DNA of 64,000 bases from Paratinospora sagittata (taxonomy: Eukaryota; Streptophyta; Magnoliopsida; Ranunculales; Menispermaceae): the NCBI GenBank assembly GCA_035771175.1, contig CM069596.1:14695501-14759500 (forward strand), in the 5' to 3' direction. Positions 48,690 to 61,789 of the stretch are shown here, in pieces. The translations under genes were made by a program, and so were the position numbers. Each line of letters opens with the position of its first letter. Positions within the stretch are counted from its first letter, which is position 1. The notes below the pieces were generated by a model. It was not told the origin of the DNA. It made no database searches and saw only the letters and a list, made by a program, of their open reading frames with translations.

Positions 48690-51620
48690 AAGCCCCCGTG
48701 GGAGGCATATTCATGCCTCCAAGAAGCTATCTTAATAGAAGAACTTATTGACTCACCCGATTTTTATTTAACTATCAATATTAATAAAAAAAATTTCTAT
48801 TGTAGTTAAAATGTTTTTTAGAAAAAATTGACATTGTGTGTAAAAAAATCTATAAATGTCGTTAACTATAAGAACGAATAAAGAATAGCCAAAGAATAGG
48901 TTGTATTGTCAAAAATCCAAAAACACCAAAACCAGATATTTTATTTATTTATTTTTTGAAATCAACAACCCTAATATTGGGTATTTTATGAAATCGAGCA
49001 ACTTTAGTGGAATTATATCAACAAGGAAGCAATATAAAGCAATAGAAAGCAAATAAAATAGAGGTGAAAGATAATTAAAGGATAACTTTATCAATGTAAA
49101 GAAGCAACTTACAAAATTGTAGACAAATATTTAACCAATGCCACATTGCCCAAGCTTGAATGAAAAACTACAAGAAAAAACTCCACAAAATCTAATCTAA
49201 AGAGATCATCTAATTAGGGATATTAAAAGGGTCGTCAACAAGATAGAATGGGAGAATATGAGATATGACCTCTCTCTTAGAGTGTGCTTTGTATAGATTT
49301 TCTTCCTTTTTCATAACTCAACTAGTACCTAAAATCACTTATCCCTCGACGTCATATATATGTGGTGTAGGAGAACAAGATAAATATAAGAACTATGACA
49401 CAAAAAACTGTGGGCGATTAGTACTCAGTTATGCATTATAATTAGTTTAAATACAATTCAAATGATATTAAACTCTTTATCTATATGAAAAAAATTATAA
49501 ATACTAAAATTAAGTTTCAAAAACACAAACTAGGGGGATTTTTCACGCCTCCAAAATAAATTATCAAAGAAGGCTTCTTTTTTTCTCCTTAGAACAAACT
49601 CCACTAAGCATTTTCTTAAAAAACTTAAAAGTCAAATATATTTTTTTTTCTATCAAGTAATTGAAGGCATTTTTAATGCCTCGTAAAGGCATTTTCTTTA
49701 ATGATAGAGAAGACATTTTTTTCCTCTTAACTACAAACTGTAGGCGTTTTTCACGCCTCCACAAGCTTTGTTCTATTGATATTGAAAAGACACCTCTATA
49801 AATCTATAAACACCCAAGAAATAGATTCTATATAAGAACTTAAAAATAGTTAAATTAAAATAAAAGTCTCTAAGAAAGGGATATCCAATATTAGGAAGTC
49901 GTTATATAAAGAAAAATATATATACGAAGTGAGCACTAAAAAGCAGGACTTAATATAAATTGATAGGCTTTTGATTTACTGTTCCCAAATAAGTAATTAA
50001 ATACTACAAAATAATCATAGTAGCAATATTATTGCTTCCTTGGCCAAAAAAAAAAAAAAAGAACAAGAGTAAGCATAAAACTACTCCTAGCACTTATAGC
50101 AACAAATGAGCTTTCCACAATAGAATAAAAAACAAAAACCTAGAGGCAACACTTAGCACAGGAAAACAAAACAAAGCGATGAATACCAAAGAAATGAACC
50201 GTTCACCAAGGAGTATTATTAATTAAACGTCATAGTAATTGAAGGTAGAAGCTAGAAGGGACAACTCAATAAGTTCCTTTTACAAAAGGTGACTGTCAAA
50301 CAAAACAAAGCTATCCAAATAAAATCAAGTGATGCAATTTCAAAAAGACATCACCTTCAAATGGAGTTTGAAGGAGCCCCACAATGACGAAGGAATTGAA
50401 TTCTACACTTTTTTAAAAAATGGCTCGTCAATGATAATGTTATTTACTACATTCGATCTCCGCTTTAATATAAAAACCACCAATAAAACTAAGATCCAAC
50501 TGCTACATAAAAATTAAGACATGATTAAATTGGTTATTGAATTCTCGATCAAATTATCAGTCCATAAAAGATTGCATTTGAATAAACCAACGTAACAACA
50601 ACACAGAATCCAATCTTCTTATAGAGACAAGAGCTTCTAAAAATCTAACATGTCAAAAGAAATATGGCATCAACACAAGCCCATTGTAATTTTTCATAAA
50701 AGAGGTCCAACAAAGCCATCAAGTTCCACAATGTTGGAAAAAAGTACAAGGCATAGACACTAGATATACTGATAGTTTAACATTAAGAACTATACCAATG
50801 AGGCCTTCCATGGACTTGAATCGAATACAATACATAAAAGCTTGCAATAATGGTTTGCAAAATTTAGTCTTGGAAACTCCAAAGCAATACCAGGGCAGAT
50901 TCTAGCCCATAAAAGATTAAAACTGTAACTAAACTTAAAAAATCTGAAAATCAGAGGCTCCAAAAAAAAAAAAAAAGAATTGAAATTCTGAACAACAAAA
51001 TCCCTAAGCTTAATCTAAACACATGCGGCTTTAAATCAGTAAATTCAGAAATTAAAACACTTCAGAAACACTTCGTTTTTTCTTTAATGATAGAGAGGAT
51101 ATATTTTTTTTCCCTAACTACAGATTAGAGACCCTTTTCATGCCTCTATCAACGCCTCTATGTTTTATTGATATAGAAACGACACCTCTAAGTTTTTCTA
51201 AACATACATTGGGGACGTTATAGACGCCTCCAACAAGTCATCTCTTAATAAGAACAGAAAAATAGTTAGACTAAATTAAAATAAGAAAACCTCCAAGATC
51301 AGAAAATACAATACTACGGAAGTCCTTGAAAAAAGAAATAACCAAAAAATAATAATACAAAGCGAGCACTAAGAAGCAAGACTTAATACAAATTGCTAGG
51401 CTTTTGATGTACTATCCCCACGTGAGTAATCATAGTAGCAACTAGCAACATAACTGCTTCCTTAGCCAGAGAGTAAGCATAAAACTGCTTCTTGCACTTA
51501 TAGTAGTAGAAGACGAGCGTTCAACAATAAAATAAACAATAAAAACTTAGAGGCAAGACTTACTCCAGAAAAACAAAACAAAGCATTGAATACCAAAGAA
51601 ATGAACTATTCAGCAACACA
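48690..51620. repeat. Repeat region with GGCGT/ACGCC palindromes and a direct duplication
   Basis: Recurrent short palindromes: ggaggcatattcatgcctcc (48691-48710), taggcgtttttcacgcctcc (about 49742-49761), aaggcatttttaatgcctcg (about 49663) and related phrases at 51130-51230. A block at about 49660-50215 recurs, diverged, at about 51070-51615 in the same orientation, sharing gcactaagaagcaagacttaat, ataggcttttgat and taccaaagaaatgaac. The palindromes recall subterminal repeats of CACTA-type transposons, but no CACTA ends were found. No gene seen. Confidence 0.5.
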
Positions 51621-53520
51621 AAGAATGATTATGAAGGTTAGAGATAACAGGGAAAGATAGCATCACAGTCAAAAAAAGTTCATGAATGCCGTAAAAAGAT
51701 CCAGTAATGAAAAATTTATATAAGTACATCTTCATAATCGAGGCCAACAACAACAAAAGTATTGCTCTAAAACTATCTCAAGTTTATTTGCTAGAGACGG
51801 AACACACTAATTTTTTCTATTTTTGAATCTATACAAGCACATCAAATAACTATACGATCATAATATAGGAAGCTGATTATCCTCAATTTTATTTTTTTTA
51901 TTTTTTTACCCACTAAATTCAGTATGATCTACAATTTTGCAGCAAAAAAGTAAGTTCATCCATAAATAATCAGACCTATGAGATCAAGCAATACAATCAA
52001 TAAAAATCATACCTCAAGAAACTACTAGATCATTTTCTTTTTACTTAAATCACTCTCAAAATCTTGATCAAATTCCTTTACTACGAATCACATCCCCAAA
52101 TAAATAACAATACAACCACGCGCACCTCATTTATTCAAAAAACATCTACATACATAAATGATAAATCTAAAGGCACTAAAGACATTATGAGAATCACTCA
52201 AGTGTGAAAACAACTCGGATTACTTGCATTGACAACTTATCCTTGACCTTCATGTGCTCAATTTAGAAAAACACAGAAATATTCTCATGAAAACAAATGG
52301 CAGAAATTTTACAATGTGTTTTATTTAAGATCTCTAAAATATGTACAAAGGCATTAAAAAGACATTTAGACATTATCATTCAAAAATCAATAAATACTGC
52401 ATTAAAAAAACATTAAAACCCTAGAACCCAATGAAACCTAGATCTAAACATCAACAAACTTTAAAACCAAACACACATAAACCCGAAACACAGGTTTAAA
52501 AACACAAAGAAATAAAATAAAATAAAAAATAGTCAGTTTTAAAATGCTTTGACACACAAGAAAAATCAGATTTACAAACTTTTAACAATGAAGTAACCTA
52601 ATATAACAAAACCCAAAACACAAAATTTAAATTTTAAAATCACAAATCTGAATTTTTGAACACCTAGCATATTTACTCTTAGTTGACACAAAACTGAAAC
52701 TAAAACTTTAACATAGGAAATGAAAACTTTGAAAAATAAATAAATAAAAACTAAATTCTAAAATGTTAAACAATGAAAACCCTAGATTATGCCAAAACTT
52801 AAGCTTATCCTAAACGCATGCAACTTTATATCAGAAAATCCAGATTTAAAACACTTTAAAAATATTTTTTATTAACATTAAAACAAACTTTAGAAAGACC
52901 AAGGAGACTAACACAAAAACTAAATTGATAAATAGATGTTGCAACTGCAGCCTCCCGCCTATAATGCCCCAAAGTGACCTAAATACTCTAAAATGCAACA
53001 AGAGGAATTTCACCCTTACTTTCTCATCTTTCTTTCTTTCCCCACTCCTTTCTAACCTAAAAACACACACACAAAAAAGAGATAAAAATGGGCAAGGTTG
53101 TGCTCACATCACACTCCCCCACTAGCATTTTGGTAAACTCTTAGCAAAAGTGTGACAAAAATTTTACCAAGGACCACTACCCTACTAAACCAGTGTTCAC
53201 TTTCACAAACCCATTTATTTAGTATTATACTTATGAATCCAAGGCATAGTTGACAAAGTGTTTATGAGCCATCCAGTTCATGAAGCTTTTCAAAGTCTTA
53301 AGGCATAAAACCCTTATAATGCAAGATAAACTTTAACTCCTTGTGTAAAGTGATTTCTGACTTTGGTCTAGAACTTCAGTTATTTGAAAAATGAGGTGGT
53401 TTCCCTTATACCCTAGAGTATTTAGCCAAACCAACTTTTCAATCCAAACTAGCTGTCAAATTCATTTTGGGTTACAAATGGAGAATTTTGTTAAATGGAG
53501 AATTCATTTTGGGTTTTCGG
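51621..53520. other. AT-rich intergenic interval
   Basis: No gene or bounded element. The open frames at 52846-53125 lack recognisable domains. Confidence 0.45.
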
Positions 53521-53985
53521 TTCCTTAGAGTGGCATCCAATCTCAAAGTCCTCGCTTGCTGAGGCGTGTTCCCCGAGAATCCTTACCAACTCCAATTCCC
53601 CAAAAAGAGGCCCTGTTCCCTTAGAGTGACATCCAATCCCAAAGTCCTCGATTATTGAGTCGAGTACCCCGAAATTCCTTATCAATTCTAAGTTCCCAAG
53701 ATGCCCTATTCCCTTAGAGTGGCATCTAATCTCAAAGTCCTCGCTTGCTGAGGCGTGTTCCCCGAGATTTCTTACCAACACTAAGTCCCAAAATGCCTTG
53801 TTTCCTTAGAGTGATATCCAATCTCAAAGTCCTCGCTTCTTGAGGCGAGTTACTCGAAATTCCTTACCAACCCTGAGTTCCCAAGTTGGCGCATTTCCTT
53901 AAAGCGATATCCAATTTCAAAGTCCTCGCTTGCTAAGGCGTGTTCTCCGAAATTCCTTACCAACTCTAAGTTATGAAATGTTATT
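53521..53985. repeat. Five-copy tandem array, about 92 bp unit
   Basis: Units start at 53521, 53616, 53709, 53802 and 53894 with ttccttagagtgncatccaatc. Each contains tcaaagtcctcgcttgctgagg, whose cctc...gagg ends form a small hairpin, and finishes near attccttaccaac. The minus-strand open frame here (53491-53781) is a by-product of the repeat. Confidence 0.9.
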
Positions 53986-56666
53986 TATTACATTACTCTT
54001 TTTTTTCTTTTCTTTTTTTCCTTTTTTCTTTTTTTTCTTTTTTTCTCTTTTTCCTCTGTTTTTGGGGCAATTTTTGTGAAGATGACGATCCAATTGTTGA
54101 AATATGATTTAACCTTATACTCTATTGGCTTTCAAAAAACCACTCCATTAATTCTTAAAACCTAATTCTAGCCTAAGTCAGATGTGAGTGCATTGTGAGG
54201 AGTTCACCTTTATCTATTTATTATAAAAGTTACATGACTCAGACTTATACTTACTTCCACTTACAAGATGAGCCAATAAACAATTTGTCACCATTTGCCT
54301 AGAATAAATAATTTTCATACTTAAATCAAAGAGCGTGTGATTGTGAACGCCTTTCCTAAATGCTCTTTTTTTTTTTGTCCAACTATAACTCTAAAAGATT
54401 TCCTACTAATGCTACGAAGATGACTTAAGACCATTAAAATGACACTAAAATTTATCCCCACTACAACCGAACCTTGTCCTCTATGGACTAAAAAATTGGG
54501 GGGGATGGAACTTGAGGAAAGAGGCAAGTTGCATCACATTCAAAGATTGATAGAAAAGGAGAAAAGACAATGCGAAGAAAAAAAAAGAACAAAAAAAAGA
54601 GGAAGGAAAGCTGCAAACATTTTTATAATATAAAAGAAAAAACGAAAAGTGAGGCAATCAAGCTTAAACAAAGTGAAATTGATCGAGAGGTAATAGAAGT
54701 GAAACCATAAATGTTGACCCAAGAAATGTATGAAATGGTTACAATCCAACTGACTTTATTTTAAAAAACAGAACACATTAAGCAAAACTAAAATTTCAGG
54801 CGTTTCTTTTGCTGAAAAAAAAATTAATTTCTTTTTTCTGAAACCAAATTACTATCTTTTAAAACAAATTGAAATATTTTACATACATAGTATAATAATA
54901 CAACAAAACCATGGTCAGTTCGATTCGGTTTACCATCGGTCTCACATGCAATTGCCCCAACAGTCTCACATGAAACAGTCCGCTCTCCAAAACCATAGCC
55001 CAAAACAAAGAACTGCCCAAGGGCAGAGCAGCTCTCAGCCCATCTGACAACCAGCTTTCAGGTCTTCTAGAATATATGGGGATTTAGTGCTCTTAAGATG
55101 CATTTGGACTTGGGCTAAAGAAGGTTATCAATGAGGATCATATGAAGCTTTGTGTCATCATTGAATCAAGGGTGAAGGCTCGTAATCATGAGTCTATCAA
55201 AGAAAAAATATTTCCTCCAGTAGATATTTGGCACTAACTGTTGAATAGCCCCATTAGGCCATTCTGATGTTAGTCCACAGGTTAACTTATTGTCCACCTA
55301 ACTCCCAACTAATCCATGTTCATGTCAGAGCCAAGGAGGAGAACGTTATATTTTGGTTCTCCTCTAGTTGTGCACTTGTAACACAATATGTATTTAAGCT
55401 TTTGGTATCCCCTATCAAAAGTTATTGATATGGTCAAAATGCTAATAATACATGCAGCAAATTACTTGTAAGATATGTTAGCAAGAACAAGAGAATGTTT
55501 CTTCTTCAGAATTTTGATAAAGGGTATGAATGTCTTTTCATTAGAGAGGAAGGATAGGAAGTTCTTGATTCAAGTTAAACTTTATTGGTTTTAACAAAAA
55601 TTAAGGGAGGATGGTATTATGCAAAATGAACTTGAGGACTTTGCTTGAACCTTCCTAGCACAAAAAAGAACTAGGGGAAAGATGGATCGCAAGGGTAAAA
55701 CAAAGATTCGCCACCTAGGAGTAATGGAAAACATGAATAGTAGCTTAGTAAGCAACCCAAACTTTTATTATAGATTTCTAGAAACTAAAGTTCTCTTTAA
55801 AAATGAAAAGATTGTAATTTTTCTCAATAAGTGAAAGCAAAGATAAGAATGTAGAGCATCACATGGTAATTGTATTTGGCTAAAATTTTTGAAAATATCC
55901 CTACGAGAAAAAAAAAGAATATCATGTTGAGGAAACAACTTAGACACACCATTGAACATATTGAGTCCTAAACCTTAAGTACATTGGAGAAGGTAATTGC
56001 AATGACAGGAGCGTTTTATAGCAAGACAAGGACATACCTTCATTTAGAAGCTCCAATTGTGCATGCTATCCAAAATAACCAAGGCAAGCATCGAAATTCT
56101 TAACATGAAAAGGCAAGCATTTTATAACAATACAAGGATGAACCTCAACTTAGAAGCTCTATTGTATATGCTATCCAAAATAACAAAGCAGGAGCATTAA
56201 TTTTTAACATGATCAACCGATCCAACTAAAAAATAAGACAGTTTTACGTTTTGGTTGGTACTAAATCGTGTTCAATATTAACTCATTTAATTATTACGTT
56301 GAACAAGTTATATGGAACTCTTCAAATTGAGCACAAGTTAAACAATTTACATTATATAAAATCTGCTTAAATATTCTTTAAGTGAATCCATGACTTCAAT
56401 GATTATTGCTACAATCATAAAACTCCCGCAAATCTTTTCTGACTATCCTAAATCAAAGCTAGAACAATTATGCATTCAAGCCTCTCTAAAATCCATTGTA
56501 ACTAATTGAAAAAAATTTAAAAATAAATAAAAATGCCAAAATTTGATGAACATAATTCCAATGGTATATTGAACAATATCAAGACAAAGTAAAAAAATAC
56601 TACAAAAGAAAGACATAATAACAAGTAAAACATATGCCCAAACATGTGTGAAAAACGCTAGTATAC
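53986..56666. other. Intergenic interval with a polypyrimidine tract
   Basis: A T/C tract at 53998-54058, then AT-rich DNA without a recognised gene. If the ARGLU1-like gene were complete, its third exon (a Glu/Arg-rich coiled coil) should lie here or further left on the minus strand. I looked for it and did not find it. Confidence 0.45.
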
Positions 56667-56855
56667 CTTTTCCTTTCTTCCTCTTCATTTTTCAATTTTT
56701 CAATGGCAGATTTGCACTCAATTGACCCAAGGCTGGGACTTTGAGACTTATTTACAGGGGACAACGAGGTACTCCTACTTCTTTGTCTCCTGTGTCGCCT
56801 TGGTGTTGGAGAACAACTTTTATGCCGCCTTGGTGAAATAGAACAACTTCTTCTC
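56667..56855 (-). CDS. ARGLU1-like exon 2
   Basis: 189 bp, acceptor acacag, donor gtatac. Carries SPRRHKSCSPTPRRHRR and the start of the coiled-coil region (IEKLKNEEEERKR). It is found only by reading across the splice site. Confidence 0.7.
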
Positions 56856-58090
56856 CTGTGTAATAAACTAAAAACTTAAGGAACATTGGGAAAAATTCAG
56901 GTATAACAGGATATCAGAGACAAATACCCAAAAAACCCACTAGCTAGCATGCAAGTTTGTGATATAACATACAAAGTTACTCATACATTATTAAGAGTAA
57001 AATTTGAGTGCTCCATCTTTTATCTCATGCAATCTCACATGCACAGTCAAGCAACCAAAGGACAATCATCGAAACCCATCACCTGCTTATGTCTCAAAAG
57101 ATGGAAAGCACCTAGATTTTTAAGTGTTGTGATAATGAATATATTCTTGGTGCCACTTCACAAATATTGGGATGTTTTTGCTCCAATTATTTAATTTTGA
57201 CTTCTAATCTATACAGACAAATTGCTACCAAGCATGTAACCATTGGTCCATTGCAAGTATGGACTTTGCCACTGAAATGTCAATGTTCAACCAAATCAAG
57301 CCATCAGATCCACTTGGAATGAAGAACAACAAATTTCACATCAATGCTTAACAAACATAAGGTCAACATTCTTTTTCTTTCCTCGCAACAGAATATAAAA
57401 AGAAAAGTACACAAGAAACCTATTACTCGAGCATCTAAATAACAGTTTGGATATATATCTTACCAAGCAAGCGTGTTGATACATCAAGAAACACAAAATC
57501 ATAGGAATAATTCAAGTTAGATGCATCGGTGCCATGTTGCTGTCTCTGAGATTAGGCCTAGGTACAAATTGATTGTATTCTTTACCATTTTTCATTTCCA
57601 AGTAACATAACCACCATATTAGAACTTTCTACATTTTGACACAAGCATTCCGCTACCAGACTACAGATAGCACTCTTTTTAAACATTTGCATGGCTACCT
57701 CTATCATGTAGAATACATATAAAATGAGCTTTTTGCTGATTCAAAGAAGAACAATTGCAACCAAATTGAAGCATGAGAGCAATGTCCAAGCTGAACGGAC
57801 CCTATGAATTTGGCTTCAAATGGAACAACCAGACAACAACTCGATCGGTTTCTACTTGATTTGGCATGACAAATATCAAAATCGTGAGCCTTTTCAGTAA
57901 CAGCAAACTTAAATCAAACAAGAAGAAACAAATTTTAACAGAGCACTGAGATTTAGAAAAACTACCTTCCGTACGAAGAATAAGGAAACCGGCTTCGATC
58001 CCTTCTACTTCTCCGGCTATATCTGCGTCCAATCGGAGACGGAGAATGCCTCCTCCGGTAAGGAGGCGATCGCGACACCGTCCGAGGCAT
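56667..58090 (-). CDS. ARGLU1-like SR-family protein, 5' exons only
   Basis: Plant relatives of human ARGLU1 are nuclear proteins with an RS-rich head and a Glu/Arg-rich coiled coil, acting in splicing and transcription. Exon 1, 58090-57966: starts MPRTVSRSPPYRRRHSPSP, rich in RS. Exon 2, 56855-56667: ends SPSLGSIECKSAIEKLKNEE then EERKR. The GT-AG intron (1,110 bp) is phase 2, and the exon 2 donor gtatac is also phase 2. This gives about 105 residues of the roughly 270-300 expected. The coiled-coil exons are not visible in the window. Three Arg positions expected in RS motifs read Cys, each one CGT-to-TGT change from Arg. Either the rest lies beyond large introns or this is a truncated, decaying duplicate. 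Confidence 0.65.
57966..58090 (-). CDS. ARGLU1-like exon 1
   Basis: 125 bp from the ATG at 58090 to donor gtagtt. RS-rich: the translation includes RRRHSPSP and RRSRRDRSRFPYSSYGR. Confidence 0.75.
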
Positions 58091-58765
58091 CTTGAATCGC
58101 TATTCCAAAAGCCAGTTTTTTGAAGAAAAAAAAATTCCAGCAAATTCTCCACAGAAAACAAATTAGTATCTCCGATTACGCTGCCGCGAAAGCGATTCCC
58201 CTGAAAATCACGAAACCATGTAACGATCAGTCAAAACAAAAAACAAAAAAAAAAAAAGCAAAATCAAGCATACAGACAGACGATGTAGACGTCTTCATGT
58301 CCGATGGAACCCTAACTAATCAGTTACCTCTAAAGAAAAAAAGTACTAGAAATCTGAAAGCCGCGATCCTTAGAATCGATTTCAATGTAGATGTTTCAAT
58401 TTCAATCAACTTGTTTTGTTATTTTGCGTTGAAATCAAAGGAAAAAAAAAACCCTAGAACTAACTGATGGATTACGAAGAAATTGTGTTCAGTAGTTGGA
58501 GCATGGAAGATTGGAAAATCTTTTAAGAGTTAATTTTGTTATTGGATTTCTTCTTTGAGATACCTTGGGAAACCAGCAGAGATTGAAAAAGCTCCGTTCT
58601 TGGATGAGGGTTGAAGATTACAAGAATTATGATGCCCTGGAAATAGACAGCGTGGAAAAGGAAAGGTTTAGGGGGAGGTTTGCGCAGGGCTTGGTGTTGC
58701 ACAACTGTGGATTACTCTAGCGGTCCAAAATTTAGATTCAGGATTAGACGGATTAAACAGTAGTT
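58091..58765 (-). promoter_or_regulatory. 5' flank of the ARGLU1-like gene
   Basis: About 675 bases between the ARGLU1-like ATG and the tail of a LINE fragment. Probably contains the leader, possibly with a 5' UTR intron (pyrimidine-rich and AT-rich stretches at 58200-58580). No core promoter motif is certain. The plus-strand open frame at 58120-58467 is a lysine-rich artefact. Confidence 0.4.
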
Positions 58766-60231
58766 TCTTTTTTTCTTTTTTCTTTTTTTTTAATGGCTGT
58801 TGATAGTTTTTTTGAAAGGAAAAGAGGGGGAATACCCAGCAAGAACAACTAGCACACTACATCTCGAACTTTTCTAGGCCAAGTAACCCCAGTTGCATCT
58901 TCCCTCAAAATATTGAATAACCCACGGGGAGGGGAAGACAGGATACACACTCCCCGATTGAACTTCAAAGCCTCAGTAGCCAAATAGTCTGCTGCTCTAT
59001 TACCTTCTCTATAAATATGCTCAACTTGAACTATCCAATCTCTCTGAAGGAGTCTTCTACACTCATTAACCAAGTTGGAAAGGCTAAGCTGCGGCATACT
59101 GTTGCATTTTAACCAACCAGCCACCATAGCCGAATCTGTTTCGAAGACTATAGAACGATGACCCTCATCCCAAGCAAGACGTAGGCCATGAACAGCAGCC
59201 CATAATTCAGCTTCAGTTGCAGTACAAGACCCAATATTAGCCACAAACCCCCTCAACCACATACCACGATAGTCACGGAGAAGACCGCCACCCCCTGCTC
59301 GCGATGAAGCTTTCTTAAGACATCCATCAGTATTAAGCTTAGTCCAACCATGGTTGGGAGCACACCAGCCTACCATCTTCACCCTCTCTATCAGTCCAGC
59401 ACCATGGACCGCCACTTTGGCTCGAAAAGCATGAATGATTTCAGCCACTTGCCCTTTAAGCCAAGCCATGCTATACTCGAAGTGAAAACGAAGATTACGA
59501 AAAACTAAATCATTCCTCCATTTCCAAAGAGCCCACACGGCAACTGTAAAGTAGGAAGCCCAGTCATAGTCAACATTACAATCATTAACGCCAGCAAGAT
59601 TATGAGCAAGCCAGCTTTGGAAATCCAAATTGCTCTGAAGATGATACTCAACTGGCTGCAATAGACGCTTCCATAATTGCACGGCTCTAGAGCAATTTCA
59701 AAAAATATGATCAACATCCTCGATACATCCCACACATTCAATACAGTCAGATGCCATGGTGAAACCCCTTTTCATCCGCTCAGCATTGCACATGATCTTT
59801 CGATGCGCAACCATCCACAAAAAAGTCTTGCATCTTTGAGGAGCTTTAAGCTTCCAAATCATCCTCCAAAGGGAATTAGGATCTCCTATAATAGTGCCAG
59901 TAGAAATAGTATAAGCAGAGGTCACCGTTAATATGCCACTCTTAGAAGCTCCCCAACATATGCCATCTGCAACCTCCTCCTCATCCCATAAGAGCACAGC
60001 AGCAAGTTTATTTTCAACCTCAAAAGGGAGTAAACCTGATAGAGCATTCCAGTCCCACCCTGAGCCCTTCACCCAATAGCTTGAGACAGGCCTATACATC
60101 TCCACCAAACTCAAATCCCGCATTTTCATATTGATTAAGGCCACCTCACCTACCCATGTATCAAGCCAAAAAAGAGTGTCCTTACCATTACGAACTAGAG
60201 CCCGCACCTGGAAAACAAGATTACAATTCAA
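58766..60231 (-). pseudogene. L1-type LINE 3' half (zf-RVT and RNase H)
   Basis: Minus strand, one frame from about 60210 to 58849, broken only by TGA at 59698-59700 where an Arg codon would be expected. First the zinc-binding RT domain (GKDTLFWLDTWVGE, APQRCKTFLWMVAHRK, CIECVGCIEDVDHIF), then an RNase H domain of the RVT_3 type after the stop, with the four acidic residues in place: TDG (59328 area), EAEL, ETDS and AADYL. It ends KVRDVVC and is followed by short A-rich tracts on its 3' side. Endonuclease and RT are absent. The left edge has an acceptor-like tttccag before GTGCGG. Confidence 0.88.
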
Positions 60232-60884
60232 AAATAAAAAAACTTAAAAAATAATTTTTTATCATTTTTTTAAAACAATTTGTTTCCTTAACAAAAAGTA
60301 AAAAACTATTTTTAAAATCTTTTGAATTAAACTAATTTTTTTATGTTTTCAGATTTTTTAATACAGAAAATTTTATCTGAATCACAAACAAAACGAAAAT
60401 GTGTGTAAGTATTTTTGTGTGTTATTATTGTGTATGTTATTATTTCTTTTAAGCACAACAATGTCAATACAAAAAGTAAAAGGATAAAACATTAAAAATT
60501 AAAAATATCAGAAGCAACGCATGATAAAAACACAGACATTTTCATAATTGTCAGATTATCAGCATTAGCACAATGTGTGATGAAAATATGATGCTATTGT
60601 AGTTATCAAATTACTGAAATTTACATGTATATTGTGCAAATGTTGATGATCAGACAGCTACAAAGTGTAAACAATAATATTTGCTAGAGTATTTGAAACG
60701 CTTGGTCTTTTTTTTTTATAGTATGCAGTGGAATTTAAACTCGTGGCTCCAAAGTGTGCATTTTACTTTTCAATCAAAAAAATTCTTGAAGCAAAGGTTC
60801 ATCTTTGAAATGGAAATGTTTGGCCATGTGGTCATTGCAGTTACTAGAGATGTGTTTGATAACTAAAAAAATTAAAGTTCTTTT
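60232..60884. other. AT-rich interval, no features
   Basis: No gene, repeat boundary or structured element recognised. Confidence 0.5.
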
Positions 60885-61102
60885 GATTTTTGACAAATTT
60901 AGGCATAATTTTTTTATTAAATCTAAAAATAGGCAGCAAAAAATAGTATATCAATATTTAGGCAAGTTTTGGACACGTCAGTGCTAACGTATCCAAAATA
61001 TACTTACAGTTTTTTTTTTAAATTGATTGGGTGGCTCCTCTTTAAGAGACGCCATCGATAAAAAAATAAAAAACATGCATGTCGGCCATTCATGGTTTCT
61101 CA

Positions 61103-61108
<6 letters not shown>

Positions 61109-61155
<47 letters not shown>
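61109..61155. repeat. (AT)n microsatellite in the left foldback arm
   Basis: A run of AT dinucleotides, expanded relative to the shorter run at the matching place in the right arm (about 61759-61772). Confidence 0.9.
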
Positions 61156-61159
<4 letters not shown>

Positions 61160-61789
61160 AAAAACTTTTGAAGAAGTGCCTACAAATGAAAAGACTTTTT
61201 TTAAAACAATAAATTGTTAATAAAAAAAGAAAATAAAAATTATTGTTAAATAAAAAAACAAAATGTGGAATAAAGTAAAAAAAATAAAGTGAACGACTAT
61301 TAAAAAATATATGGAATAAAGAAGATGGCGCCATCTATTGAAAAAGAAAATCAAACTAACAAAATTGCATAAAAAATTAACCTTGTTCGATTTTTCCGAA
61401 GTGTAAAAATTTCAAAGCATCAGAAAAGAAAAAAATTTCTCGGAGAGATGACATCCGAGAGACGAGGGTTTCTTCCTTTTTTTTCTGGCTTTGTGAAACT
61501 TTTATACTTTGGAGAAATCGAACAAGGTTAATTTTTTATATAATTTTGTTGGTTTGATTCTTTCTTTCTTTTTTCAGTAGATCGACCCATCTTCTTTATT
61601 CAATACTTTTTTAATAGTCGTTCACTTTATTTTTTTTACTTTATTCCACATTTTATTTTTATATTTAACAATGGTTTCTATTTTTATTAACATTTTTTTT
61701 AATTTTTTTAAAGTTTTTTTTTTCATTTGTAGGCTCTTTTTCAAAAGTTTTTTATTGTTTATATATATATATGAAAAACCATGCATGCC

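Noticed and set aside
53491..53781. A 96-codon minus-strand open frame
   Set aside because: It runs along the 92-bp tandem array and repeats the same phrases; it is not a gene.
61436..61475. A microRNA precursor at the foldback loop
   Set aside because: The arms are hundreds of bases long and belong to a mobile element. Small RNA production is possible, but a defined miRNA cannot be claimed.
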